Shown piece by piece: positions 52,913-62,444 of a stretch of 64,000 nucleotides of DNA. The translations under genes and the position numbers were made by a program. This stretch comes from CAITZA01 sp937915285. GTDB taxonomy: Bacteria > Desulfobacterota > Desulfomonilia > Desulfomonilales > Desulfomonilaceae. The notes beneath the pieces are model-generated. The model had not been told where the DNA came from and ran no database searches. It saw nothing but the letters and a program-made list of their open reading frames with translations. Every line of letters begins with the position of its first letter. Position 1 is the first letter of the stretch. Location: contig DAISIV010000019.1 in the NCBI GenBank assembly GCA_036821825.1, forward strand, positions 1 to 64,000, read 5' to 3'.

Positions 52913-53229
52913 AATATCGTCAGGTTCAGCCAATCCGTCCCTCGTATCATCAAATCTGATCAAAAAAACTATTCGCCCACTGACGGATCGACACTCCGGC
53001 AAAAGTTTTTTCCTGGCCGGGCAGTAACATAAGACAACTGCTATTTCAGGCCCAGATGCGTATTTCAAAAAATTAATCTGGCAAATTACCGGAAAATAGT
53101 ATATGTCTAAAATGACATATCGCCCCAGCCATAATTAATTGCATTCTCGGGACAGAATATTACTTCACTGACTGGATGCGTTGACTTGTGGAATTATTAA
53201 TAGTGATTTCTATAGAGAAGGATTAACAC
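52913..53229. other. Intergenic region
   Basis: 317 bases of AT-rich sequence between the 7TM gene and the small unknown gene. Apart from an AGAAGG ribosome site at its right end, nothing recognisable was found. Confidence 0.5.
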
Positions 53230-53547
53230 ATGGATAAACCGCCACATACACCACAAACTCTTTGTCCGGATCATATAGACCAAACACAGCAGCTTCTTAA
53301 CTGGTGGACCCTGATTAGGTCTTCAACAAATAGCGGGGTCAAATTCAACCACACAGACAGTCGCATCTGCAGCGTGATCCTTGGTAAAGAGCTTTACGAA
53401 TCAGCTCAGGCGTACTCACAGGCAGATCCGCAGTATAAGAGTTTCAGTAACATGGTGGAATTGTTGATATGGCGTGAACTTGGCAGCAAGCCGGAATTCC
53501 TGGAGCCCGCTCCACCAGCGAAAGACAAAAACCAGGATGTCGACTGA
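53230..53547 (+). CDS. Small hypothetical protein, C-terminal segment like ribbon-helix-helix proteins
   Basis: A 105-residue soluble protein with no recognised family. AAGGA lies eight bases before the ATG, supporting a real gene. The stretch YKSFSNMVELLIWRELG (about residues 75-91) looks like the second helix of small ribbon-helix-helix DNA-binding proteins; the preceding VILGKELYESAQAYSQ could be the strand and first helix. This is a pattern impression only. It converges on the large hybrid kinase gene. Confidence 0.6.
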   Translation: MDKPPHTPQTLCPDHIDQTQQLLNWWTLIRSSTNSGVKFNHTDSRICSVILGKELYESAQAYSQADPQYKSFSNMVELLIWRELGSKPEFLEPAPPAKDKNQDVD

Positions 53548-53660
53548 CTCATTTAGATTTATGTGCGATCAAACGATCCGATGAGTTCTCATAACAGACA
53601 TTTTTACAAGGTTACTTCACGTAAAAAAATCACTGGTAGATTTCATAGAAAACTTTCGGC

Positions 53661-56600
53661 CTAATTGCCCTTGTCCAGGACTTGCCTGATTGCCACGGCA
53701 ATATCCTGTCGTCCGAAAGGCTTCTCAATTACAACGTCAATGGGGTTGTGCTCTTTATCAGCAGTGGCAAATTCGTTTTTAGCCCCGGTGCATAATATGA
53801 TGGGCATATTTGGGCATACAGCCCTTATTTGGCCGGCCAGGCTTATTCCGGTCATTTTGGGCATTGTGAAGTCCGTGATAAGAACCTGGAATTTCATAGG
53901 ATTCTTCTTTACCAGTTCCAGGGCTTCCAGAGGGCTGTTCGTGACCACGACTGTATAGCCGAGTCGTTCAAGTATAGTTTGTTCCAGCTCCGCAACTAAA
54001 GGTTCGTCTTCCACCAGCAGGACAGTTTCGTTACCTGTAGGCGCCAGGGGCGACACTCTCTCTTGCGGGGATTCCGAACCCACGGCAACTATTGGAAGGA
54101 ACACGTCGAATCTGGTCCCAATTCCGGGTTGACTGGTCACGAAAATTCCTCCCCCATGTGACTGTATGATCCCGTGAACAACAGAAAGTCCCAGTCCTGT
54201 GCCGGCGCCAACCTGCTTGGTGGTAAAATATGGGTCAAAAATTTTGTCCAGGATGTCAGGATCTATCCCGGTTCCTGTGTCCGACACAGACAGATTGACA
54301 TATTGGCCAGGAACAAGCGGTGGATGAGTTTCGGTAAAATCTTCACCCAGATTTGTCTCCGACAACTCGACAGAGAGAACCCCTCCGTCTGATTCCATTG
54401 CGTGTGAAGCGTTGACACACAAGTTCATTAATACCTGGTACACTTGTGTGGGGTCCCCATGAACCATGCCGATTTTGGGGGGCGCTTTAAAAACAAGTTC
54501 TATCGTGGCGGGAATTGCCCCTCGAAGAAATCTGAGCCCTTCTTCTACAATCTTGCGGCAATCAATATTCGTTCTAGATGCTTCGTCCTTTCGACTGAAC
54601 GCCAGTATCTGCTTCACCATTTGTGAGGCTCTCCCGGTGGCAGTCAATATTTTCTCCAGGTCGTATCTGATGCCACCGTTTTCTGGAACCGAATCCAGAG
54701 CTAATTCGGCATAACCTCCTATAGACATAAGGATGTTGTTAAAATCATGAGCTATTCCACCGGCCAGGGTTCCTAAGGCCTCCAATTTTTGGGCCTGCAG
54801 AAGTTGCCTTTGCAGCGAAAGCTCTTTGGTCACGTCCCGCTGAATTCCAACGAAATTGGTGGTTTTGCCTCCAGGGTCCTTAATGGCAAAAATGGTGGAC
54901 TCTTCCTCGAATGTTGAGCCATCTTTTCTCCTGTTTGTTAAGGTTCCCTTCCATGTCTTCCCCTCTGTAATAGTGGCCCATAAGTCCCGGTAAAAATCTG
55001 TATCCTGCTTTCCGCTTTTGAGTAAACGCGGGTTTTGCCCTAATACTTCTTTTGAAGAGTAGCCGGTCGCTAGTTCGAAGGCCGGATTTACATATTCGAT
55101 GTTCCCATAGGTATCCGTAATAACCATAGATTCAGCCGAATTCTCAACAACAGCGGCTAGTAGTTCACGAGTGTGCGTTGCTTCATCCTGTTCAGTTGAA
55201 TCCAAACCAATCCCGACATTGGAATCATCACCCAGCGGGACATTCGTCCAGCGGGTGTGAATCAGTTGACCGTCCTTTTTTGTCGTTTTAAAATCGCCCC
55301 ACATTCCATGGGCCGAGGCAATAAAATCAATCACAAACTTCCGGTAATCCGGATCAGGATACATCAGCGCCAGTATCTCAGGGTTCTGCGCTTCTTCCAA
55401 AGACCAACCCAAAGTATCCTGCCATGACCTGTTTACATACCTATGATTACCGTCCCTGTCCAAGTATGCGACCATCACTGGAATGTTGTTGAGCATGGTA
55501 TCCAGAAACTGGTTACTGCGGCGAATTTCTATTTCTGATCTCTTGCGATCAGTAATGTCAATGGCGACGCCGAGGTAAGAGGTGACCTGGTTTTGGCCAT
55601 CAAAAACAGGACGTCCCCTAGACATCAGCCACCTCTCCTCACCATCAGGAAGATTGACCCGCCATTCGGTATTTATGTCATGCAATTTTGAGACAGCTTC
55701 CTGAACCGCCTTTTCGGCATTTGGCCTATCATCAGGATGTATGGCAATCACCCACGAATCATATGAAGGAATACAACTATTAGGAGCAAGCCCATATAAC
55801 TGGAACAACTCGTCTGACCAGTAGTTCTCGTTTGTTCGAATGTCCCATTCCCAGGTTCCTGCCTTCGCCGCTTCAAGGGCCATTCTCAGACGCTGTTCAC
55901 TCTTTGTGAGGCTATCCTGGGCTTTTTTGCGATCGGTTATGTCAGTAAACATGGCAAAAGAACCCTCAAAATTCCCATCCTCTCCTAGCAGGGCGGTAGC
56001 GCTCAACATTGTCCATAATACCGAACCATCCTTCTTTTTTAGGCGTCTCTCGTATGTTTCATCATCCCCGAGGCGCCTTGTTTCCATGTGCAGTTCATGG
56101 TCCGCAAGATCCTCATCGAAGATCATTGAACTGAGCGGCATGCCGATCATTTCATCTACTGAATAAGCCATCATTTGAGCCATTTTTTCATTGACGAACG
56201 TGATCCTGAAGTATTGGTCTATGGACCATATTCCCTCGTTGGCCGTCTCAACAATCGTGCGATACCGTCGTTCGCCTTCCTCGATGGTTTTTTCCATTTT
56301 TACCCGTTCTGTGACGTCTGAAGCATACACAGCCACCTGGTCAACTATGCCTTGAGAATTGAAAACAGGATAAATGGAATGCAGGAGTTCCCGCCCCATG
56401 TGTTCGTCAGATGTCTCTAGTGGAGCGCCTGTCTTCGCAACTTTTTTAGCCCAGCCTTTGCGCCGTTCTGAGACCTCGGGAGGAAGATAGTCATAAATGC
56501 ATTTGCCTACTAGATTGGCGGCCTCCATGCCCAACGTTCGGCCTATGGTTTGGTTGGCCGTAAGGATTAACCCATCCAGGTTTATGAGAAAAACTGCTTC

Positions 56601-58451
56601 AGTTATGGAATCAATAATGGAACGCAGATATAACTCGTTACAATAAAGTCTTTCCTCCGCATTCTTGCGTTCAGTGATGTCCTCAGTAAATATGATTATA
56701 CCGCCAATGTTTCCGTCACCCTTAAACCATGGCCTTGTCTCCCATCGCAGCCACTGGACGGACCCATCCGACCGTTCAAATCTGTCCCCTTCACTTCTGA
56801 CTGTTTCACCATTGAGACTCTTTTGATGCGCCTCTTTCCAATTGTCTCTGATTTCAGGAAAGATTTCATAATGCGATTTTCCCAGGATGTCACAGTTGCT
56901 CAAACTGTAATCCTTAATCCATCGGGGGCTGACGTCAAGGTATCTCATATCCCGGTCGAACATTGCCATGGCTACGGGTGAGTGATCCACAAACAACCGC
57001 AGCATACGTCTGCTATGCTCCAATTCCTCCTTAGCCTCTACAAGATCATCAACTGACGCCTGAAGCCTCTGTTCCGCTAGCTTTATGTCTGTGACATCTG
57101 TTGCTATTCCGCCAACAAACCTGTTTCCTGATAAATCGCTAAATGGAAACTTTGAACTCAACCATATCGTTTTTTCGCCTTGGCTGTTGAATGTCTCTTC
57201 GATGACCTCGAAAGGAATCCCAGAGTCAAGAATTGCCTGGTCATTTTTTCTGAAGACCTCTGCGACCTCCTCAGGCCAAAGTTCATAATCAGTTTTATAA
57301 TTCCAGTCTTCCGGTCCAAACCCGAACTGTTTTTCAAATTTGGCATTTGCGTAAATATGTTGTCCGTTTTCATCCTTCATCCATGCCAGGGCAGTGCTAT
57401 TGTCCATGAAAAGCCGGAATTTGCCTTCGCTAAGGCGCAGCTTTGAAGTTAGGGAGTCCCTCGCGCTGTTCGACTCAGCCAGGTGAGACCGGACTTTTTC
57501 CACTTCAGTGAAGAAAGTTTCAGAGGACGGTTTAAACTCGGGCTCAGTTAGACTCTTCACCGAATCTGAAATTCGTCGTGCAATTCTCCTGGCGCCGATC
57601 AACGTGGCGAGTACGGCTATGACAAAGACTATTAGCAGTATAACGGCAACATTGGTTAGACCCCTGAAATAGGAGTGGTTGCTGGTGGTTAGGGAGACAG
57701 ACCATGATGTCAGATCAGATTTTGCGACAAATTCCTTGCCGGGAGGATCATCGCTTTTTCTGGATGGGCTCAGGAGAACCCCATAGCCACTGCTGTCCAT
57801 TATTGTTACTGAACACCTCTGAGGTAATGCCATATCAGCAACGACTTTAAGAAGCCTGGAAGCTTCAAAGGTATTGATCAAGCCGTAAACAACTTCCCCC
57901 TGGCGCTTCACAGGAACTATAACGGTCAGCAGAGGCTCTTTGGCTATCGGACCAAAAACAATGTCTCCCACGACGGGTTTACCTGTTTCAGCGGCAAGCG
58001 CGAGCCCAACCCGGCCACCCGGTTTTATAGGTGAGGGTAGGCGTGGAAGCCGATTGCCATAAGGAACCCTGGAGTTTAAAAGCATTTGACGTGAAAGGTC
58101 TGAAAGTATTACATGGCTTCCATAAACCGTAAGAAAGGCATGCATCTCCTTGTAAAACTCGCCTAGTCTTGCAGGGGCGTCGAGTAACGGTGATGCGGCC
58201 AAAATCTCCAAGCCCCTGATGTGCGAAGCGATCTCGGCATCGATCCTGTTGGAAATCTCATGTGCCCGGAGATAATCCTCATTATTCTGTTCTTCATGCA
58301 GTAAGCCGACGTAGTTGGCAATCAACAGGAAACCTACCAGGATTACAGGGGCAGCCCACAGCAGTATTGCCCTGATGAGGTAATTAAAAAGGGTTGAGGT
58401 CTTAACTGCGAAACCTGAACGCATTGATTTGTCATGGTTGGTCTGGTTCAA
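53661..58451 (-). CDS. Membrane hybrid sensor histidine kinase with seven PAS domains and receiver
   Basis: A 1596-residue signalling protein. Order (approximate): membrane helix 23-47; periplasmic dCACHE-like domain 50-262; membrane helix 263-287; seven PAS domains from about 342 to 1207, several followed by DITDRK-type PAC ends; HisKA with the H box GGIAHDFNNIL near 1230; HATPase with DTGTGI, DPYFTTK and GTGLGLSVV near 1390-1425; receiver 1475-1590 with phospho-acceptor in LITDFTMPKMTG and KPFG lysine. The start is TTG at 58451, chosen for an AGGGGAGG site seven bases upstream that lies inside a longer ATG-started frame (58484). No separate response-regulator gene is adjacent. Confidence 0.9.
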   Translation of the reverse strand: MNQTNHDKSMRSGFAVKTSTLFNYLIRAILLWAAPVILVGFLLIANYVGLLHEEQNNEDYLRAHEISNRIDAEIASHIRGLEILAASPLLDAPARLGEFYKEMHAFLTVYGSHVILSDLSRQMLLNSRVPYGNRLPRLPSPIKPGGRVGLALAAETGKPVVGDIVFGPIAKEPLLTVIVPVKRQGEVVYGLINTFEASRLLKVVADMALPQRCSVTIMDSSGYGVLLSPSRKSDDPPGKEFVAKSDLTSWSVSLTTSNHSYFRGLTNVAVILLIVFVIAVLATLIGARRIARRISDSVKSLTEPEFKPSSETFFTEVEKVRSHLAESNSARDSLTSKLRLSEGKFRLFMDNSTALAWMKDENGQHIYANAKFEKQFGFGPEDWNYKTDYELWPEEVAEVFRKNDQAILDSGIPFEVIEETFNSQGEKTIWLSSKFPFSDLSGNRFVGGIATDVTDIKLAEQRLQASVDDLVEAKEELEHSRRMLRLFVDHSPVAMAMFDRDMRYLDVSPRWIKDYSLSNCDILGKSHYEIFPEIRDNWKEAHQKSLNGETVRSEGDRFERSDGSVQWLRWETRPWFKGDGNIGGIIIFTEDITERKNAEERLYCNELYLRSIIDSITEAVFLINLDGLILTANQTIGRTLGMEAANLVGKCIYDYLPPEVSERRKGWAKKVAKTGAPLETSDEHMGRELLHSIYPVFNSQGIVDQVAVYASDVTERVKMEKTIEEGERRYRTIVETANEGIWSIDQYFRITFVNEKMAQMMAYSVDEMIGMPLSSMIFDEDLADHELHMETRRLGDDETYERRLKKKDGSVLWTMLSATALLGEDGNFEGSFAMFTDITDRKKAQDSLTKSEQRLRMALEAAKAGTWEWDIRTNENYWSDELFQLYGLAPNSCIPSYDSWVIAIHPDDRPNAEKAVQEAVSKLHDINTEWRVNLPDGEERWLMSRGRPVFDGQNQVTSYLGVAIDITDRKRSEIEIRRSNQFLDTMLNNIPVMVAYLDRDGNHRYVNRSWQDTLGWSLEEAQNPEILALMYPDPDYRKFVIDFIASAHGMWGDFKTTKKDGQLIHTRWTNVPLGDDSNVGIGLDSTEQDEATHTRELLAAVVENSAESMVITDTYGNIEYVNPAFELATGYSSKEVLGQNPRLLKSGKQDTDFYRDLWATITEGKTWKGTLTNRRKDGSTFEEESTIFAIKDPGGKTTNFVGIQRDVTKELSLQRQLLQAQKLEALGTLAGGIAHDFNNILMSIGGYAELALDSVPENGGIRYDLEKILTATGRASQMVKQILAFSRKDEASRTNIDCRKIVEEGLRFLRGAIPATIELVFKAPPKIGMVHGDPTQVYQVLMNLCVNASHAMESDGGVLSVELSETNLGEDFTETHPPLVPGQYVNLSVSDTGTGIDPDILDKIFDPYFTTKQVGAGTGLGLSVVHGIIQSHGGGIFVTSQPGIGTRFDVFLPIVAVGSESPQERVSPLAPTGNETVLLVEDEPLVAELEQTILERLGYTVVVTNSPLEALELVKKNPMKFQVLITDFTMPKMTGISLAGQIRAVCPNMPIILCTGAKNEFATADKEHNPIDVVIEKPFGRQDIAVAIRQVLDKGN

Positions 58452-58458
58452 TGGTTTT

Positions 58459-58466
58459 CCTCCCCT
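58459..58466 (-). promoter_or_regulatory. Ribosome binding site deciding the kinase start
   Basis: On the minus strand AGGGGAGG lies seven bases upstream of the TTG at 58451. The site falls within the codons of any longer frame, so the TTG is the likely start. Confidence 0.7.
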
Positions 58467-58756
58467 TTTAGAACGTGTGTCCAATTAATGACACCGTTTG
58501 AGCTTGCTGCGCTATATATTGTAATAAGGACCGTACTATGACGCACACATGTATCTAGGATACTGAAAACCAGAGTAACTGGTCAAGAGCATTTCTGGAC
58601 ATTAGTAAGCGCTCGTTCTGTGATTCTCGGATATAAACGCAGGAATTCATCTTAAGCACAAGGAGATACTACCTGATTCATGCTTGTCAGCTTCACCGGC
58701 GTAAACCCGTAAAACTGGCGCCAGGTCGAGAAAATGCATTTTAAAAACCTCAGAAT

Positions 58757-58786
58757 TTGACCCTTGTCATTGGACTGCTGTATTAT
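58757..58786 (+). promoter_or_regulatory. Possible sigma-70 promoter of the TPR-CHAT gene
   Basis: TTGACC and TATTAT are separated by 18 bases, predicting a transcript start near 58793 and a leader of about 135 bases. Consensus match only. Confidence 0.4.
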
Positions 58787-58928
58787 GGTGGGAAGCTCCT
58801 CTCACAGTGGTGTTGGTAGTTGTAACCGTTACAGGATATTGGCCAGAACGATTTTGTGATTACCGTTAATCAGGTCCTCTTCCTGACCCTGGAGCAAACT
58901 GTTTCAGGGACATTTCACGGGGGAAACC

Positions 58929-61900
58929 ATGAAAAGGCTCTCAGTCACAGCAATCTTGGTTGTTGTCACGGCGCTATTCTGGCACGTCATAGCTTTCGGG
59001 CAATCCGAAGACGCCGGTTACAGGTTGAATCGGGAAGCCCAGGAGATTGAGAAAAAGGCCCAATCCGGCGCCGACCTCCAAAAAGCAATCATAAAATACG
59101 AAGAAGCCCTGAAGGTCTTTGAAAAGGCAAAATCAGAAAGAGGCAGGGCAATCGCTTTGAACAATGTAGGATCGGTCTATGACGACCTCGGTCAATATTC
59201 AAAGGCATTGGAATATTACGAGAAGTCACTGGAAATCAGGAAGAAGACAGGCGACGTAAAGGGTGAAGGGGTTTCGCTTAACAATATAGGATTGACCTAC
59301 AAAAACCTCGGTCAATATTCAAAGGCCCTGGAGTATTACGAGAAGTCACTGGAAATCAGGAAAAAGATCGGTGACTTAAAGGGTGAGGGGACGTCCCTCA
59401 ATAATATTGGATTAGTCTACGACGACCTCGGTCAATATACAAAAGCTCTAGAATATCACGAGAAATCCCTGGAAATTAAAAAGAAGACAGGCGATATCAA
59501 CGGTGAAGGGACATGCCTCAGTAATATTGGATTGGCATACAAAAACCTCGGTCAATATACAAAAGCTCTTGAATATTACGAAAAATCACTGGAAATCAAG
59601 AAGAAGTCAGGCGATGTCAAAGGCGAAGGGACATCCCTTAATAATATCGGATTGGTATACAACGACCTCGGCCAAAACAACAAAGCGCTTGAGTATTACG
59701 AGAAGTCACTGGAGATCAGGAAGAAGACAGGGGATATCAAGGGCGAAGGAATTTCACTGAACAATATCGGATTGGTCTACGACAACCTCGGTCAATATTC
59801 AAAAGCCCTCGAATATCACGAGAAGTCCCTTGAAATAAGGAAGAAGACTGGGGATATCAAGGGCGAAGGAATTTCACTGAACAACATCGGAGCAATTTAC
59901 AGAAACCTCGGTCAATATTCAAAGGCCCTCGAGTATTATGGGAAGGACTTGGCGATTACGAGGAAAATTGGCGATGTCAAGGGTGAAGGGATTTCACTGA
60001 ACAATATCGGGTTTGTCTACAAAAACCTCGGTCAATATACAAAAGCTCTTGAGTATTACGGTAAGGACCTTTCGATTACAAGAAAAATAGGCGACCTCAG
60101 GGGCGAAGCGATATCCCTCAACAATATTGGAGCGGTTTACGCCCAGCAGGGCAATTATCACGATGCAATAAAAGTGACCTCGGAATCATTGGACATCAAA
60201 AAGAAAATCGGTGTCCCGACAAAGGGAACAATTGACCTCATTGCAAATTATTACCTTGACGCCGGGGACCTGAACCAGGCTGAACCGCTGATCAGGGACA
60301 CGGGCTACAACTCCACTCTGGGAAGACTAGCGCTGCTGAAATCGGATTATTCATCTGCGATTGCACACTACACCAAGGACGCCAACTGGGCTGAAAAGAC
60401 AGGAAACGCCAATGCCCTGTTCAGGAGTTTTACCGGTATGGGCAGGTCGTACGAAGGTCTTGAGGATTACCACAAGGCTGAAGAATTTTATCAAAAAGCC
60501 ATGAAGGTGACAGAGGACATAAGGTCAGGGCTGTTGCCCTCTGAAAGGAAGAACTTTTTTGAAGTCAAGGTTGAAGGATTCCAGAGGTCCGAGCCTGCCA
60601 AGGGTCTTACCAGGGTCAGGATGAAACTTAATGCGCCCGATGGAAGCATAGAATCCAGTGAAGTTACCCGTGCAAGGTCTTTTGCAGAACATCTTGCCGA
60701 GACTTCCGCTACAGGTTCAACAGGTATCCCTGGCGCTGTCATGGAAAAGGAATTGTCACTCGTAAACAAGGTTGCTGCCCTTAAAAAGGAATTGAGCAAG
60801 GTTGACCGGCAAAACCAGTCATCCAGGTATGACATTCTGTCCAATGAGGTCAGGGAATCCGAGCGGGATTTGAACTCTTTCATAGAAGATCTTTGGAAGC
60901 GATATCCTGCCTATGCCGCAGTCAAATACCCGCGTCCGGTCAGTTTGAGAGACTGTGGACTCAAGCCTGATGAATACGCCGTCATTTTCGACACCTCAAA
61001 TGAGGGTGTTGGAGTGAAACTGGTTTACAACAAGGAGATCAACCAGACTTTTTACATAAAATGGCCTCTGGAAGAAATGGAACGGGACATCAAAAATCTC
61101 CGTGAACCGATGGAGAAATTGAGGTTCAAGGCTTTTGATATTGAGTTGGCCTCAAAACTGTATAGAAGACTACTGCAAAGGGCCTTGCTGGAAGTTCCAA
61201 AGGGAACGCCGCTGATAATAATCCCTGACGGAATCCTGGCAATATTGCCATTCGAAGCCCTTGTCACTGGCGGAACTCCGGTCTGGAACAAGGCCCCGCT
61301 AGATGGTTACCCTGACGAACTTCGGGATTATCCGGCAAACATTACCTTCCTGGGAGATGACCACCCCATCAGCTATTACCAGTCGATCACAGCACTGACA
61401 CTTGCCAGAACCTCGGGCAAGAAAGACAGGCCGCCTAACAAAACACTGGTGGTCGCCGATCCTGTATTCTCACTGAAAGACGCCAGGAGCCAGGCCGCTA
61501 CACAGACGAAGGTCGCAGAAGCCGATAAAAAACATAACATTGAGCTGATGAAGGCCATTGAAGAGGGCCAGACCCAATTCACCATGAAACGTCTGCCAAG
61601 GACTTCATTGTTGGCTCAGGAACTGGAAAAGATGTATGGAAAGGACTGCCTGGCCCTAACCGGTCTAAAGGCCAACAAGTCCGATTTTATGACCAGAATC
61701 GCTCCTGATATCGACTCTTACAGCAATATTGTGTTCGCTACCCATGGCGTCATGTCCACAAGGATTCCTGGACTTATGGAGCCTTTTCTGGCCTTGACAA
61801 TGGCCCCACCCGGCACGGATGGTTTCCTGAAGATGTCGGACATTCTTTCGCTCAAAATGAATGCGGACATTGTAGCTCTCACTGCATGCCAGTCAGGACT

Positions 61901-62159
61901 CGGCAAGGATGTCTCGGGTGAGGGCGTCATGAGTATGGGGCGGGCATTCCAGTATGCCGGAGCCAAGTCGGTTCTCATGACCTTGTGGGAGGTTGAGGAG
62001 GCTTCCGCAATTAAACTGACTGAGCGTTTCTTCCAACACAGAAAGGACGGAAAAACTAAACTGGAGGCTCTACAGTCGGCCAGGGACGACATTAAAAAGG
62101 AAGGCTACAGGCATCCGTATTTCTGGAGCGGTTTCATACTGGTGGGGGAGACGGACTAA
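58929..62159 (+). CDS. Exported TPR-CHAT (caspase-like) protein
   Basis: A 1076-residue protein. A signal peptide (about 1-24, cut near AFGQS) precedes nine consecutive 40-residue tetratricopeptide repeats of the kinesin-light-chain/NB-ARC type (residues 75-434, consensus SLNNIGLVYxNLGQYxKALEYYEKSLEI), then a less regular helical region to ~560, a coiled-coil part near 615-660, and a C-terminal CHAT domain (~680-1076). The caspase-like dyad is intact: H939 in FATHGVMST and C987 in LTACQSGLG, followed by GAKSVLMTLWEVEE and the ending HPYFWSGFILVG. It should be a secreted or periplasmic cysteine protease with a TPR recognition arm; substrate unknown. GGGGGA lies six bases before the ATG. No CRISPR or toxin gene is near. 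Confidence 0.9.
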   Translation: MKRLSVTAILVVVTALFWHVIAFGQSEDAGYRLNREAQEIEKKAQSGADLQKAIIKYEEALKVFEKAKSERGRAIALNNVGSVYDDLGQYSKALEYYEKSLEIRKKTGDVKGEGVSLNNIGLTYKNLGQYSKALEYYEKSLEIRKKIGDLKGEGTSLNNIGLVYDDLGQYTKALEYHEKSLEIKKKTGDINGEGTCLSNIGLAYKNLGQYTKALEYYEKSLEIKKKSGDVKGEGTSLNNIGLVYNDLGQNNKALEYYEKSLEIRKKTGDIKGEGISLNNIGLVYDNLGQYSKALEYHEKSLEIRKKTGDIKGEGISLNNIGAIYRNLGQYSKALEYYGKDLAITRKIGDVKGEGISLNNIGFVYKNLGQYTKALEYYGKDLSITRKIGDLRGEAISLNNIGAVYAQQGNYHDAIKVTSESLDIKKKIGVPTKGTIDLIANYYLDAGDLNQAEPLIRDTGYNSTLGRLALLKSDYSSAIAHYTKDANWAEKTGNANALFRSFTGMGRSYEGLEDYHKAEEFYQKAMKVTEDIRSGLLPSERKNFFEVKVEGFQRSEPAKGLTRVRMKLNAPDGSIESSEVTRARSFAEHLAETSATGSTGIPGAVMEKELSLVNKVAALKKELSKVDRQNQSSRYDILSNEVRESERDLNSFIEDLWKRYPAYAAVKYPRPVSLRDCGLKPDEYAVIFDTSNEGVGVKLVYNKEINQTFYIKWPLEEMERDIKNLREPMEKLRFKAFDIELASKLYRRLLQRALLEVPKGTPLIIIPDGILAILPFEALVTGGTPVWNKAPLDGYPDELRDYPANITFLGDDHPISYYQSITALTLARTSGKKDRPPNKTLVVADPVFSLKDARSQAATQTKVAEADKKHNIELMKAIEEGQTQFTMKRLPRTSLLAQELEKMYGKDCLALTGLKANKSDFMTRIAPDIDSYSNIVFATHGVMSTRIPGLMEPFLALTMAPPGTDGFLKMSDILSLKMNADIVALTACQSGLGKDVSGEGVMSMGRAFQYAGAKSVLMTLWEVEEASAIKLTERFFQHRKDGKTKLEALQSARDDIKKEGYRHPYFWSGFILVGETD
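59151..60230 (+). repeat. Nine tandem 120-bp repeats inside the TPR-CHAT gene
   Basis: The repeat unit is exactly 120 bases (40 codons). Units 1-8 (59151-60110) are close copies at the DNA level, for example the shared stretch ACCTCGGTCAATAT in most of them; unit 9 (60111-60230) is diverged. Such identity favours slippage or unequal recombination and may vary in copy number between strains. Confidence 0.9.
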
Positions 62160-62195
62160 GCATGTACTTCTAAAAGACAGGATAAAGTAGAAGGC

Positions 62196-62219
62196 GAGGT
62201 TAATCGAACCTCTCTTTTT
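62196..62219 (+). terminator. Rho-independent terminator after the TPR-CHAT gene
   Basis: GAGGTT and AACCTC form a 6-base stem with a five-base loop (AATCG), followed by TCTTTTT, 36 bases after the stop codon. Confidence 0.7.
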
Positions 62220-62444
62220 GGGCTCCTAATGATACATTATTGCTCCGCCCTAACGGTACACTTGATCTCCGACTGTAACAAAGCACGCAATCATCGGATA
62301 TTTGGCATGCCTATAAATTGTTTTCGCTGATTTCGGATTTTTGATGGATTTTGTGGCAAATTCTGGTTATCTTGTGCGACACCAACCCCTTAAGTTCAAA
62401 ATATTTATTTAGTAAGCATCGAATGGGCGCTAACGGAGTAAACC

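Larger units (their letters stand above)
58452..58928. other. Divergent intergenic region between kinase and TPR-CHAT genes
   Basis: 477 bases with no gene. It holds the kinase ribosome site at its left end and a sigma-70-like promoter for the right-hand gene at 58757-58786. Confidence 0.5.

Noticed and set aside
59151..60110. CRISPR-like repeat array
   Set aside because: The 120-bp periodicity is an in-frame protein repeat (TPR) with no unique spacers.
58929..62159. CRISPR type III-E (craspase-like) TPR-CHAT component
   Set aside because: The protein has a signal peptide and there is no CRISPR array, cas7-11-like gene or other cas gene in the window.
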